Shown here: piece by piece, positions 24,567-35,814 of the stretch | Numbering within the stretch: position 1 is the stretch's first letter | Layout of the letters: each line of letters starts with the position of its first letter | Assembly: GCA_947174785.1 (NCBI GenBank) | Contig: CAMWKG010000018.1 | Location: 1-35,814 of the forward strand | Reading direction: 5' to 3' | Source of the DNA: an uncultured Mollicutes bacterium | GTDB lineage: Bacteria > Bacillota_I > Bacilli_A > Acholeplasmatales > Anaeroplasmataceae | DNA length: 35,814 nt | Translations under genes and position numbers: made by a program | The notes under the pieces: model-generated | What the model was told of the DNA's origin: nothing | Seen by the model: the letters and a program-made list of their open reading frames with translations, nothing else | The model's database searches: none

Positions 24567-25568
24567 ATGATAGAAATAAATCATTTAGTTAAAGAATTTA
24601 AAAGACCTGTTCGTAAGCAGGGATTACTTGGTATGTTTAAAACACTTTTTTCTAGAAAATATGAAACCAAAATAGCTGTTAATGATATATCCTTAAAAAT
24701 AAATGAAGGAGAAATTGTTGGATATATAGGTTCTAACGGTGCAGGTAAGTCTACTACAATCAAAATGATGTGTGGTATCCTTACTCCAACTTCAGGAAAT
24801 GTTTATATTGATGGACTAGAACCTTATAAAAAGCGTAAAAAGGTAGTTCAAAATATAGGAGTTGTATTCGGTCAAAAAACGCAATTGTGGTGGGACATTC
24901 CTTTAATTGAATCCTTTAAGGTCTTAAAAGAAATTTATCAGGTAAGTGAAGAAGATTATCAAGAACGTATGTCTTTTTTGTGTGAAATTTTAGGGATTAA
25001 TGACTTTATTAATCAACCTGTAAGGACTTTGTCCTTAGGTCAAAGAATGCGTGCAGATTTAGCTGCATCTTGGATTCATAATCCTAAAATTTTATTTTTA
25101 GATGAACCGACCATAGGATTAGATGTTTTTGTGAAGGAAAAGATAAGACAAGCTATTAAATCAATGAATCAAAAATACCATACGACTGTCTTACTTACAA
25201 CACACGATATGCAGGATATAGAAAATCTATGTTCTCGTATCATAATTTTGGAACAAGGAAACATTATTTATGATGATTCTTTAGAAAAAATTAAGAATCA
25301 ATTTGGAAATATTAAAACAATTAGTATTAAATTAAAGGATAAAATTAACATTGATGATTTAAATGATTTTGATAATGAGGTAACCTACGAACAAAAAGGT
25401 GAAGATTTAATTTTAAAATTTAATGCAGATCATGTATCATTAGAATCTGTTATGCAATATGTATTTAAAGAATTTTCTTTGACAGATTTAAATATAAAAG
25501 GAATCGGAATAGAAGAAGTTGTGAAGAATCTCTTAGCTTCTGAAGAAATGGAGAAAAACAATGTTTAA
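24567..25568 (+). CDS. ABC-2 exporter ATPase (COG4586 type)
   Basis: A 333-residue ATPase of an ABC-2-type exporter. An N-terminal extension (about 10-30, RPVRKQGLLGMFKTLFSR) precedes Walker A GSNGAGKST; this insert is characteristic of the COG4586 branch. The signature is LSLGQRMRADLAA in place of LSGGQ, also typical of that branch; Walker B is LFLDEPTIGLD and the switch is THDM. A C-terminal ~90-residue domain follows. The substrate is unknown. Genes of this kind travel with two permeases, which follow directly. Its start is eight bases before the end of the next gene's overlap, so translation is coupled. Confidence 0.9.
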   Translation: MIEINHLVKEFKRPVRKQGLLGMFKTLFSRKYETKIAVNDISLKINEGEIVGYIGSNGAGKSTTIKMMCGILTPTSGNVYIDGLEPYKKRKKVVQNIGVVFGQKTQLWWDIPLIESFKVLKEIYQVSEEDYQERMSFLCEILGINDFINQPVRTLSLGQRMRADLAASWIHNPKILFLDEPTIGLDVFVKEKIRQAIKSMNQKYHTTVLLTTHDMQDIENLCSRIIILEQGNIIYDDSLEKIKNQFGNIKTISIKLKDKINIDDLNDFDNEVTYEQKGEDLILKFNADHVSLESVMQYVFKEFSLTDLNIKGIGIEEVVKNLLASEEMEKNNV

Positions 25569-26394
25569 AAAATATAAACCTTTTTTCCGTGCTGGAGCTA
25601 TGGATATTTTAGCTTTTAAATTTAATCTTTTCATATGGCTTTTTGTTACTGTATTTGAAGTAGCATGTATTTTATTTTTATGGATAGCAGTGTATAAAAA
25701 TTCACCAAATGGATTGGACTCTATAATTAATGGATATACATTCAAAGAAATGATTTGTTATTTAGTTATGATAAATATCTTTACTTTTGTAGTATTTTCA
25801 AATAATACAATGTGGCAAATTAAAGAAGAAATTAAGGATGGAACAATAGCTATGGCTTTTGTAAAGCCAATATCCTACAGAATGCGATTTATCTTCACAA
25901 ATTTAGGTAATGTTTTTATGCAAACTTTACTCATTGGACTTCCTTGTTTTAGTATTGCATATATCATATTTATTTGTATTGGATATATACAAATAGCATC
26001 TTTTTGGATATTTCTTTTACATTTAATTTTATTTATTTTAGCTTTATTTTTTGCAACAATGTTAAATGATGTTATTGATTATATCTTTGGTATTTTTTGT
26101 TTTTATACATCCTCTGGATGGGGAATAAGTCAAATCAAAACTGTAATCATAGGGTTTTTTGCTGGTACTTTATTACCTTTATCTTTCTTTCCAGGAATAT
26201 TTGGAGAAATTATTCAATATTTACCTTTTGCAGGAATAGCCCAAAATCCAGTTTTAATCCTTCTAATGAAGGTAGATCCTATTGAATCATTGAGACTTAT
26301 CGGATTAAGCTTTCTTTGGTTGATTGTATTAGAAGGCTTGGCTGCATTATTATTTAGACATGCCAGCAAAAAAGTTACGGTACAAGGAGGATAG
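25561..26394 (+). CDS. ABC-2 exporter permease 1 (COG4587 type)
   Basis: A 277-residue membrane protein with about six membrane segments (first at about 22-45, then about 60-80, 110-140, 145-170, 195-215, 240-265) of the ABC-2 permease fold. It overlaps the ATPase gene by eight bases. The substrate is unknown. It is expected to form a heterodimeric channel with the next protein. Confidence 0.87.
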   Translation: MFKKYKPFFRAGAMDILAFKFNLFIWLFVTVFEVACILFLWIAVYKNSPNGLDSIINGYTFKEMICYLVMINIFTFVVFSNNTMWQIKEEIKDGTIAMAFVKPISYRMRFIFTNLGNVFMQTLLIGLPCFSIAYIIFICIGYIQIASFWIFLLHLILFILALFFATMLNDVIDYIFGIFCFYTSSGWGISQIKTVIIGFFAGTLLPLSFFPGIFGEIIQYLPFAGIAQNPVLILLMKVDPIESLRLIGLSFLWLIVLEGLAALLFRHASKKVTVQGG

Positions 26395-26397
26395 AAT

Positions 26398-27189
26398 ATG
26401 AGATATATTTCCTTGTATTTTACTTGTATTAAGAGATCAATTATATCTAGATTAGAATATAAAAAAGATACATTTGTTGCTATATTTTCCTTTTTGTTTT
26501 CTAATTTAGCTTCTATTTTATCTATTTATTTTATTGTAAATTCTATTCCATCATTAAATGGTTGGAGTATATATCAATTAGGTTTTTTGTATGGTTTTTC
26601 TATGCTGCCTGTTGCAATAGATCATTTATTCAGTGATGATTTATGGTTAATTGCTTATCATAAAGTAAGAAATGGAGAAATGGATCGTTATTTTTTAAGA
26701 CCATGCCCTATTTTATTTCAATCCCTAGCTGAAACATTTCAACCTGAAGGTTTTGGAGAACTTATAGTAGGCTTAGTTATGTTAATTCTTTGTGGAACTA
26801 CAATTCAATTAAATTGGACATTTTCAATGGTAATATTAATGATTATTGCTACTATTTTTGGAGCCATGATTATTACTTCTTTAAAAATAATATTTGCCTC
26901 TTTAGCCTTTAAATTTAAAAGAAGTGGGCAATTGTTACAAATTGTTTATAATTTTATATCCTATACAAGATATCCTTTAAAAATATTTCCTAAGTTTATC
27001 CAAGGATTATTAATATTTATAGTTCCTTTTGCAGTTGCTATTTCCTTTCCAGCAGAAGCTATATTATTTCAAAATACTTCCATATGGCTATTATCATTAG
27101 AAATCATAGGAGTGTCTATATTGTTTTTACTTCTTGCTATTGGTATATGGTCTTATTTTATAAGAAAATATGAGTCTACAGGAAGTTAA
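26398..27189 (+). CDS. ABC-2 exporter permease 2 (COG3694 type)
   Basis: A 263-residue permease with about six membrane segments, sharing the COG3694 trait of a charged cytoplasmic loop YHKVRNGEMDRYFLRPCP near residue 90 and PEGFGELIVGLVMLI near 120. GGAGG lies before the ATG, three bases after the first permease ends. It completes the ATPase-permease-permease operon, closed by the terminator at 27245-27270. Confidence 0.87.
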   Translation: MRYISLYFTCIKRSIISRLEYKKDTFVAIFSFLFSNLASILSIYFIVNSIPSLNGWSIYQLGFLYGFSMLPVAIDHLFSDDLWLIAYHKVRNGEMDRYFLRPCPILFQSLAETFQPEGFGELIVGLVMLILCGTTIQLNWTFSMVILMIIATIFGAMIITSLKIIFASLAFKFKRSGQLLQIVYNFISYTRYPLKIFPKFIQGLLIFIVPFAVAISFPAEAILFQNTSIWLLSLEIIGVSILFLLLAIGIWSYFIRKYESTGS

Positions 27190-27244
27190 AAAAATATAAT
27201 TATATTTGTCATTTTTGATTAAAATTCTAAATAGACTTCAAAAT

Positions 27245-27270
27245 CGCCTGAATAAGGCGTTTTCTTTTTA
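27245..27270 (+). terminator. Terminator of the ABC-2 exporter operon
   Basis: CGCCT-GAATA-AGGCG followed by TTTTCTTTTT. Confidence 0.8.
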
Positions 27271-27321
27271 TCAATATAGGTATTCCACCCAAAAATTAAA
27301 GTGATTTTATGATACTTTTTC

Positions 27322-27350
27322 TTGATAAAAAAAACTCTATATGATATAAT
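27322..27350 (+). promoter_or_regulatory. Promoter of yaaA-recF-gyrB-gyrA
   Basis: TTGATA, exactly 17 nt, TATAAT with a TGA extension. It would start transcription near 27357, leaving a ~17-nt leader before yaaA. Confidence 0.85.
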
Positions 27351-27357
27351 CATATAG
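27337..27357. repeat. Inverted repeat covering the yaaA -10 box
   Basis: CTATATGAT, 3-nt centre, ATCATATAG: perfect 9-bp arms spanning 21 bases and covering the -10 hexamer. This is the position of an operator that would block RNA polymerase, though AT-rich chance cannot be excluded. Confidence 0.6.
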
Positions 27358-27374
27358 AATGTGGGTGTTAAAAA

Positions 27375-27577
27375 ATGGAACGTTTAAAATTAAATAGTGA
27401 ATACATAACCTTACGACAATTTTTGAAAATAGAAAATATTATTTCCAGTGGTGGAGAAGCCAAATATTATCTAGCAGAAAATAAGGTATATGTGAATCAA
27501 GAATTGGAAACACGAAGAGGTCGTAAGTTATACCCTAAAGATGTTGTACGTATAGATGGAAAAGAGTATGAAATGGA

Positions 27578-27581
<4 letters not shown>
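27375..27581 (+). CDS. yaaA: S4-domain RNA-binding protein YaaA
   Basis: A 68-residue S4-like protein of the YaaA/RlbA family conserved between dnaN and recF in Firmicutes. The core ITLRQFLKIENIISSGGEAKYYL then VYVNQELETRRGRKLYPKDVV is the S4 RNA-binding motif. Its cellular role is not firmly established; ribosome assembly has been suggested. It overlaps recF by four bases (ATGA), so it is co-translated. Its promoter carries a palindrome and its leader is shared with dnaA. Confidence 0.95.
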
Positions 27582-30527
<2,946 letters not shown>

Positions 30528-30544
30528 GAAGTGGGGTTTAGAGT

Positions 30545-33091
30545 ATGGATAAGGATAAAGAAAATTTTGTCGAATTAGAAAAACAAGAATTTGATAGAAT
30601 TGAAAAATTAGATATTAATAACAAGGTAAAAACCTCATTTTTAAACTATGCAATGTCTGTTATCATTGCCAGAGCTTTACCAGATGCTAGAGATGGTTTA
30701 AAGCCAGTTCAAAGACGTATCTTATACGGAATGAACGAACTTAAAATTTTCTCTAATGTGGCACATAAAAAATCAGCTCGTATTGTCGGCGATGTAATGG
30801 GTAAATATCACCCTCATGGTGACTCTTCTATTTATGAAGCAATGGTTCGTATGGCTCAGCCATTTAGTTATCGTTATACACTAGTTGATGGTCATGGTAA
30901 CTTTGGTAACATTGATGGTGATGGTGCTGCAGCAATGCGTTATACCGAAGCACGTATGAGCAAGATTGCAATGGAAATGCTTAGAGATATTGATAGAAAT
31001 ACAGTTAATTTTGGAGACAACTATGATGCTACTGAAAGAGAACCATTAGTTTTACCTTCTCGATTCCCTAACTTGCTAGTTAATGGAGCTACAGGTATTG
31101 CTGTTGGTATGGCTACTAATATTCCACCACATAATCTAGGAGAAGTTATTGATGGTGTAATTGAAGTAATTCATAATCCTGAGATTACAAGTGAAGAATT
31201 AATGCAATATATTCAAGGTCCAGATTTTCCTACAGGAGGCCAAATTTTAGGTCGTACAGGCTTAAGAAATGCATATACTACTGGAAATGGATCTATTGTA
31301 ATACGTTCTAAGGCTGAAATTGTACACTTAAAGAATGGTAAGAATGAAATTGTCGTTACTGAAATTCCTTATATGGTGAATAAGACAAAATTAATTGAAC
31401 GTATTGCTGAGGTTGCAAAAAATAAAATTGTTGAAGGAATTACAGATTTAAGAGATGAATCTGGTCGTGCAGGAATTCGTATTGTTATTGAACTTCGAAA
31501 AGATGTAAATGCAGAGGTTATGCTAAATAATTTATATAAATATACTCAACTTCAAACAGGTTTTGGTATGAATATGATTTGTTTGGTAGATAATCAACCA
31601 AAGGCCATTACCTTAAAGGAAGCTTTAGAAGTTTATTTAAAACATCAAATGGAGGTTATTACTAGAAGAACTCAATTTGATTTAGATAAAGCATTAGCAC
31701 GTATTCATATTTTAGATGGTTATATTATTGCTCAAAATAATATTGAGAAAGTAATTAAGATAATTCGTCATACAACGGATGGAACTGAAAAAGAAAAATT
31801 AATGGAGCATTTTAAGCTAGATGAAATTCAAGCTCAAGCTATTCTTGATATGCAATTAAGAAGATTGTCTGGATTGAATAGAGAAAAAATATTAGCTGAA
31901 CATGCAGACTTAACAAAAGCTTGTGCAGAATATCGTGCTATATTAGCTGATGATAATAAGAAGAAATCTATTATTGAAACAGAATTGTTAGAAATCAAAA
32001 ATAAATATAACGATCCTCGTAAATCTGAAATTTGCTTAAGTCAAGATATTAGTATTGAAAACGAAGATCTAATTCCACGTGAGGATGTTGTTATTACAAT
32101 TACAACGAACGGCTATGCAAAGCGTATGAAACAGGATGCTTATAAGGCTCAGAGCCGTGGTGGTGTTGGTATGAGCGGTATTAAAACCCATGAAAATGAT
32201 GATGTTGAATTCATCATTCCAACCTGTACGCATAATTATTTGTTATTCTTTACAAATAAAGGTAGAGTATATGCAATTAAAGGATATTTTATTCCTGAAG
32301 CATCTCGTACTGCAAAGGGATTACCACTGGTAAATATTTTAACCTTCCAGGAGGATGAAAAACTAGCTGCTATCACAGCTGTACCAAATTTAGAAGATGA
32401 TAATTCTTATTTGTTCTTTGCAACAAAGAAGGGTATTGTAAAAAGAACCAAATTGTCTCAATTTAAAAATATTAGAACAAATGGTATTATTGCTATCAAC
32501 CTACAAGATAAGGATGAGTTATTGCAAGTATCATTAACTGATGGTAATAGAGATATTATCTTAGGATCTTCTAGTGGTAAAGCAATTCACTTTAAAGAAT
32601 CAGAAGTTCGTCCTATTGGAAGAAGTGCAGCCGGAGTAAAAGGTATAGCTTTAGCTAAAAAGGATTACCTAGTAGGTATGGCCATAGTTACAGAAGAAAA
32701 GAATGAAGTTCTTATTGTAACAGAAAAGGGATATGGTAAACGTTCTTCAGCTGAAGAATATCGTGTTCAAGGCCGTGGTGGTATGGGTGTCAAAGCCTTC
32801 AATGTAACCGCAAAGAATGGTAAGCTTGTAGCCTTACGTAGTGTAAATCCGGATTTAGATTTAATTATAACAACAGATAAAGGTGTTATAATACGTATGC
32901 ATATTGATAAAATATCTTTAGCTGGCAGAAATACACAAGGTGTTATTCTAATAAAATTAAAGGATGATCAATCTATTGCTAATACAGCTATTGTAGATAG
33001 ACAGATTGATGAGGATGAACCAACTCCTGAGAATTCTACTTCAACAGAAACTGTTGAAAAAAATGAAACCAGTCCTATAGTGGAAGAATAA
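30545..33091 (+). CDS. gyrA: DNA gyrase subunit A
   Basis: An 848-residue breakage-reunion subunit. The catalytic Tyr133 is in [10 protein letters not shown]. The quinolone region reads [17 protein letters not shown], with Ser94 and Glu98 at the classic Ser83/Asp87 positions, i.e. the sensitive-type residues. The C-terminal beta-pinwheel follows from about 525; its first GyrA box is degenerate (QSRGGVG at about 535, usually QRRGGRG) and a second similar block is QGRGGMG (about 742). The order after recF and gyrB identifies it as gyrase and not ParC. It ends in an acidic Glu/Thr tail. Confidence 0.97.
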   Translation: MDKDKENFVELEKQEFDRIEKLDINNKVKTSFLNYAMSVIIARALPDARDGLKPVQRRILYGMNELKIFSNVAHKKSARIVGDVMGKYHPHGDSSIYEAMVRMAQPFSYRYTLVDGHGNFGNIDGDGAAAMRYTEARMSKIAMEMLRDIDRNTVNFGDNYDATEREPLVLPSRFPNLLVNGATGIAVGMATNIPPHNLGEVIDGVIEVIHNPEITSEELMQYIQGPDFPTGGQILGRTGLRNAYTTGNGSIVIRSKAEIVHLKNGKNEIVVTEIPYMVNKTKLIERIAEVAKNKIVEGITDLRDESGRAGIRIVIELRKDVNAEVMLNNLYKYTQLQTGFGMNMICLVDNQPKAITLKEALEVYLKHQMEVITRRTQFDLDKALARIHILDGYIIAQNNIEKVIKIIRHTTDGTEKEKLMEHFKLDEIQAQAILDMQLRRLSGLNREKILAEHADLTKACAEYRAILADDNKKKSIIETELLEIKNKYNDPRKSEICLSQDISIENEDLIPREDVVITITTNGYAKRMKQDAYKAQSRGGVGMSGIKTHENDDVEFIIPTCTHNYLLFFTNKGRVYAIKGYFIPEASRTAKGLPLVNILTFQEDEKLAAITAVPNLEDDNSYLFFATKKGIVKRTKLSQFKNIRTNGIIAINLQDKDELLQVSLTDGNRDIILGSSSGKAIHFKESEVRPIGRSAAGVKGIALAKKDYLVGMAIVTEEKNEVLIVTEKGYGKRSSAEEYRVQGRGGMGVKAFNVTAKNGKLVALRSVNPDLDLIITTDKGVIIRMHIDKISLAGRNTQGVILIKLKDDQSIANTAIVDRQIDEDEPTPENSTSTETVEKNETSPIVEE

Positions 33092-33106
33092 ACTGAAGAA
33101 TAAAAA

Positions 33107-33142
33107 TAAAAAACGACCTTTTCTGGTCGTTTTTATTTTTTT
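33107..33142. terminator. Terminator after gyrA, likely bidirectional
   Basis: AAAAACGACC-TTTTCT-GGTCGTTTTT followed by ATTTTTTT. The opposite strand is also followed by a T-rich run, so it can end the convergent lysR transcript. Confidence 0.9.
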
Positions 33143-33189
33143 AAATTTAACATTCTAGTTGAGTTATTATAAATAAAAGATAGTGTGCA

Positions 33190-34089
33190 CTATGCATCTT
33201 GTTTTTTCTCGTTTTGATACATTGATACGATTTCACTTAAAATATCTACATGTGAAAAGTCCTTATGATATACAATATTTAATTCACGTATCATACTAAG
33301 ATTTTCAATAGAAATACTTTTAAAATGATTTTTTTCGATATCTCTTAAGCAAGTACTTTTTGCCAATATAGAAACACCATAATTATTACGAACCAAATCC
33401 TTTATCATAGCGATATTATCAATCTGCATCATGACTTCAAAATTGTGAATAGATTCACCCATACTTTGTAATTGATTTTCAAACAATTCAGTAGTTCCTG
33501 ATTCTTCAGAGCGAAGAATTAGCTTCTCTTTTTTTAACTCATTTATAGAAATAATTTTTTTCTTCGATAAAGGATTGTGATTAGAAACTGCAAGAACTAA
33601 CGAATCTGTATCTAATAAAATATAATTTAAATGATCATCCAATATTTTACCATCTACAAAAGCGACATCTATCTCAAAATTCTTTAATTTGTTATAAAGA
33701 TTTTTTATAGTATCAGAAATAATTGTTATATGTAAGTTTTCTTTTTCTAAAGAGAATTTAGCCAAGATTCTACTGATGATACTACTTTCAGCAGATGGTG
33801 TTAGACCTATAGTTAGACGTTTAATATTTTGCTGATTATCTAACAAGGATTGTTGAAGGTTTGCATAGATATTATTCAATCTAATGGCATATTTTACTAC
33901 AATATTGCCCTCATTTGTTAATTCCACATTATGATTTGTCCTTCTAAACAGCTTTACATTTAATTCCTGTTCCAGCTGTTTAATATGTAAACTTACTGCA
34001 GGTTGAGTCAAATTCAACTCCTCTGCAGCCTTAGTATAATTTTTAGTTTCTGCGACTTTAAGCAGTGTCTGTAATCTTTGAGTAATCAT
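33190..34089 (-). CDS. LysR-type transcriptional regulator
   Basis: A 299-residue LysR-family regulator. The winged helix-turn-helix is at 1-65 (VAETKNYTKAAEELNLTQPAVSLHIKQLEQEL), and the effector-binding domain runs from about 90 to the end. GGAGG lies four bases before the ATG. It is divergent from the cation/proton antiporter gene, the usual arrangement for a LysR protein and its target; a dyad in the gap is a plausible operator. The effector is unknown. It is transcribed against replication. Confidence 0.93.
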   Translation of the reverse strand: MITQRLQTLLKVAETKNYTKAAEELNLTQPAVSLHIKQLEQELNVKLFRRTNHNVELTNEGNIVVKYAIRLNNIYANLQQSLLDNQQNIKRLTIGLTPSAESSIISRILAKFSLEKENLHITIISDTIKNLYNKLKNFEIDVAFVDGKILDDHLNYILLDTDSLVLAVSNHNPLSKKKIISINELKKEKLILRSEESGTTELFENQLQSMGESIHNFEVMMQIDNIAMIKDLVRNNYGVSILAKSTCLRDIEKNHFKSISIENLSMIRELNIVYHKDFSHVDILSEIVSMYQNEKKQDA

Positions 34090-34113
34090 AGAACCTCCAG
34101 ATATAAGTAAAAT

Positions 34114-34137
34114 TTATAACTATACAATTAATTATAA
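34114..34137. promoter_or_regulatory. Possible LysR operator
   Basis: TTATAA, 12 nt, TTATAA in the lysR-antiporter gap, containing a LysR-like ATAA..TTAT dyad. It lies directly upstream of the antiporter -35 box, as expected for an activator site. AT-richness makes this tentative. Confidence 0.35.
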
Positions 34138-34138
34138 G

Positions 34139-34167
34139 TTGATTTTAAACCAATTTAGGAATAAAAT
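34139..34167 (+). promoter_or_regulatory. Promoter of the cation/proton antiporter gene
   Basis: TTGATT, 17 nt, TAAAAT, about 40 bases before the GTG start. Confidence 0.6.
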
Positions 34168-34207
34168 CAAGAGCAAGAAAAAGATTTTGTTGTGAAGGGG
34201 TTTTATT

Positions 34208-35614
34208 GTGGTAGATTTTCAGTTTTATCAAGACTTGACAAATACATCTAAAGTGTTAATTTCTTTAAGTATAATGCTGCTGACAGGGTTCTTAATGACA
34301 AGAATAACAAAGCTATTTAAGCTTCCAAATGTAAGTGGATATATTATTGGTGGAATTCTCATAGGTCCTTATTGCTTGAAGCTAGTATCAGAAGAAATGG
34401 TTGGTCATATGGATTTTGTGAGTGATATAGCGCTCAGCTTTATTGCTTTCGGAGTCGGTAAATTTTTTAAAAAAGAGGTTTTAAAAAAAGCAGGAGCTAA
34501 GGTAATAATCATTACGGTTTTTGAAGCTTTAATGGCTATGCTGTTAGTTACACTTTCTATGCATCTATTCTTTAAAATGTCATGGCAATTTTCTTTAATA
34601 TTAGGTGCCATAGCCTCAGCAACAGCACCAGCTTCTACTATGATGACTATAAAGCAATATAAAGCTAAAGGAGAATTTGTTGATGTTTTATTACAAGTAG
34701 TAGCTTTAGATGATATTGTATGTTTGTTGGCGTTTAGTGTTGCTACTGCAATAGCGACGGCCTCAGATGGAAGCTTTCAGGCAATGGATATTATAAAGCC
34801 AATAGGATTTAACTTGTTATCTATTGCAATCGGGGTTGGTCTTGCAATTTTATTACGTTTAATCCTGAATCCAAAAAGAAGTAAAGAGAATCGTTTAATT
34901 TTAGTCATTATGGCATTACTTTCCTTATGTGCAGTTTGTTCTATATTAAATGTTTCCCCTCTACTTGCATGTATGATATTTAGTACAGTTTATGTTAATA
35001 TAACTGATGACACATATTTATTTCATCAAATTGATAACTTTACCCCACCAATCATGCTATTATTCTTTGTTTTATCAGGTATGAAGTTGAACTTAAAAAC
35101 ATTGCTTAGTGTAGGTATCATAGGAGTATCTTATTTCTTTATTCGTATTGTAGGTAAATATTTAGGATCCTTCTTAGGATGTCTAGCTACAAAGCAAAAC
35201 AAAGATGTTAAATATAATTTAGGTTTAGCGTTAATTCCCCAGGCAGGAGTTGCAATTGGATTATCTGTACTCGGACAAAGACTATTGCCTACAGATTTAG
35301 GAAACCTATTATCTACTATTATTCTTGCTTCCTCCGTTTTATATGAATTTGTAGGACCATCCTGTGCTAAAGCGTCATTGTTTTTATCACACTCTATTGA
35401 ATGGGATAAAAAGAAGAGAAGTGAAGCAGATGTTATTGATGAAGAAACTAGAGAGAATTTGGAAAAACTTGTAGAAGAATCCAATAGATTGTATAAAGAG
35501 AATTTACAACTCAATCTTCAGACTGCAGGAGAAACACCTGTAGTTGAAGAAAAAATAGAACCCAATTACGGAGTTAGACTGAATAAAAATAAAAGAGATA
35601 GAAAAAGGGAATGA
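34208..35614 (+). CDS. CPA2-type cation/proton antiporter
   Basis: A 468-residue membrane antiporter with about 12 membrane segments up to residue ~395 and a hydrophilic C-terminal tail with a short coiled-coil-like stretch (EETRENLEKLVEESNRLYKE). It shows NVSGYIIGGILIGPY in the second segment, ASATAPASTMMTIKQYKAKG near residue 140 and the conserved acidic pair in VALDDIV near 169, as in Na+/H+ antiporters of the CPA2 family. No TrkA-N nucleotide-binding domain is attached, unlike KefB/C. Exchange of Na+ or K+ for H+ at the cytoplasmic membrane is likely; the ion is not determinable. It starts with GTG seven bases after AAGGGG. Confidence 0.9.
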   Translation: MVDFQFYQDLTNTSKVLISLSIMLLTGFLMTRITKLFKLPNVSGYIIGGILIGPYCLKLVSEEMVGHMDFVSDIALSFIAFGVGKFFKKEVLKKAGAKVIIITVFEALMAMLLVTLSMHLFFKMSWQFSLILGAIASATAPASTMMTIKQYKAKGEFVDVLLQVVALDDIVCLLAFSVATAIATASDGSFQAMDIIKPIGFNLLSIAIGVGLAILLRLILNPKRSKENRLILVIMALLSLCAVCSILNVSPLLACMIFSTVYVNITDDTYLFHQIDNFTPPIMLLFFVLSGMKLNLKTLLSVGIIGVSYFFIRIVGKYLGSFLGCLATKQNKDVKYNLGLALIPQAGVAIGLSVLGQRLLPTDLGNLLSTIILASSVLYEFVGPSCAKASLFLSHSIEWDKKKRSEADVIDEETRENLEKLVEESNRLYKENLQLNLQTAGETPVVEEKIEPNYGVRLNKNKRDRKRE

Positions 35615-35637
35615 TTTCAACAATCATTCCCTTTTTT
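35602..35637. terminator. Bidirectional terminator after the antiporter gene
   Basis: A perfect 15-bp stem AAAAAGGGAATGATT/AATCATTCCCTTTTT with a 5-nt loop. The antiporter stop codon (35612-35614) lies within the left arm. It serves the convergent gene to the right too. Confidence 0.9.
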
Positions 35638-35641
35638 CATA

Positions 35642-35814
35642 TTAAAAAATAAGAGAAAACATACAATATGCAAAAACAATAATGAATAGAATCCAGGTAG
35701 CAAATTTTAAAAATCTTAAGAGTCTTATTTTCTTTTTTAGCTTTTCATCTAAAGTATATTGATTTTGAAGAATCTCATATGAACAATCGCCTTGTAATTC
35801 TATGGCTTCTTTAT
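35642..35814 (-). CDS. C-terminal end of an unknown single-pass membrane protein
   Basis: An open frame of 56 codons enters from the right edge on the minus strand and ends with TAA at 35642-35644, just past the shared terminator. It reads KEAIELQGDCSYEILQNQY, a basic segment KLKKKIRLLRF, then one hydrophobic helix (FATWILFIIVFAYCMFSLIF) reaching the C-terminus. This suggests a tail-anchored or C-terminally membrane-bound protein. I do not recognise the family, and the start lies outside the window. Confidence 0.6.
   Translation of the reverse strand, partial: KEAIELQGDCSYEILQNQYTLDEKLKKKIRLLRFLKFATWILFIIVFAYCMFSLIF

Noticed and set aside
33180-33193. ATAGTG-TG-CACTAT inverted repeat at the end of lysR
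   Set aside because: It lies at the lysR stop codon with only 6-bp arms and no T run; probably chance, with the gyrA terminator serving both genes.
35131-35514. 127-codon minus-strand frame opposite the antiporter C-terminus
   Set aside because: Fully antisense to a well-supported gene, Ser-rich shadow composition, no ribosome binding site.

Overview
This is an AT-rich chromosomal window from a low-GC Gram-positive bacterium (Firmicutes, class Bacilli in the broad sense), centred on its replication origin. TGA serves as a stop codon (purA, yaaA, the antiporter) and tryptophan is encoded by TGG, so the standard bacterial code applies and this is not a code-4 mycoplasma. A T-box leader, a class A flavodiiron protein, many lipoproteins and a CwlJ/GerQ spore-germination pair suggest an anaerobic, possibly spore-forming, probably host-associated organism. 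I cannot name the lineage from the sequence alone.

Layout. The origin lies around 21.6-23.35 kb: rpmH, then a DnaA-box field, dnaA, a second DnaA-box field with a DnaA-trio-like unwinding element, then dnaN. Almost all genes left of the origin are on the minus strand and almost all genes to its right are on the plus strand, so transcription is co-directional with replication. The exceptions are cwlJ-gerQ and a lysR gene.

Left arm, moving away from the origin: rpmH, rnpA, yidC, khpB (jag); divergent cwlJ-gerQ; asnS with a T-box; a CUT1-type ABC importer (ATPase, two permeases, binding lipoprotein) running into a thermonuclease lipoprotein and an Ig-like lipoprotein; a separately promoted pair encoding an endonuclease I lipoprotein and a membrane-anchored ComEC-like metallo-beta-lactamase; nrnA-fprA; tRNA-Gln; an intergenic stretch with a candidate small RNA; mnmE-purA-DUF523; and the 5' end of galE at the window edge. 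Right arm: dnaA, dnaN, a three-gene ABC-2 exporter, yaaA-recF-gyrB-gyrA, divergent lysR and a CPA2-type cation/proton antiporter, and the C-terminal end of an unknown membrane protein at the edge.

The most interesting part is about 6.2-16.3 kb. Two secreted nucleases, a surface ComEC-like hydrolase and an Ig-like lipoprotein are packed against, and partly in the same operon as, a 'sugar-type' ABC importer. The simplest reading is a surface system that degrades extracellular DNA/RNA and imports products, which is inference. Also notable are the unwinding element in the dnaA-dnaN gap, an identical 15-nt leader on dnaA and yaaA, and a palindrome over the yaaA -10 box.
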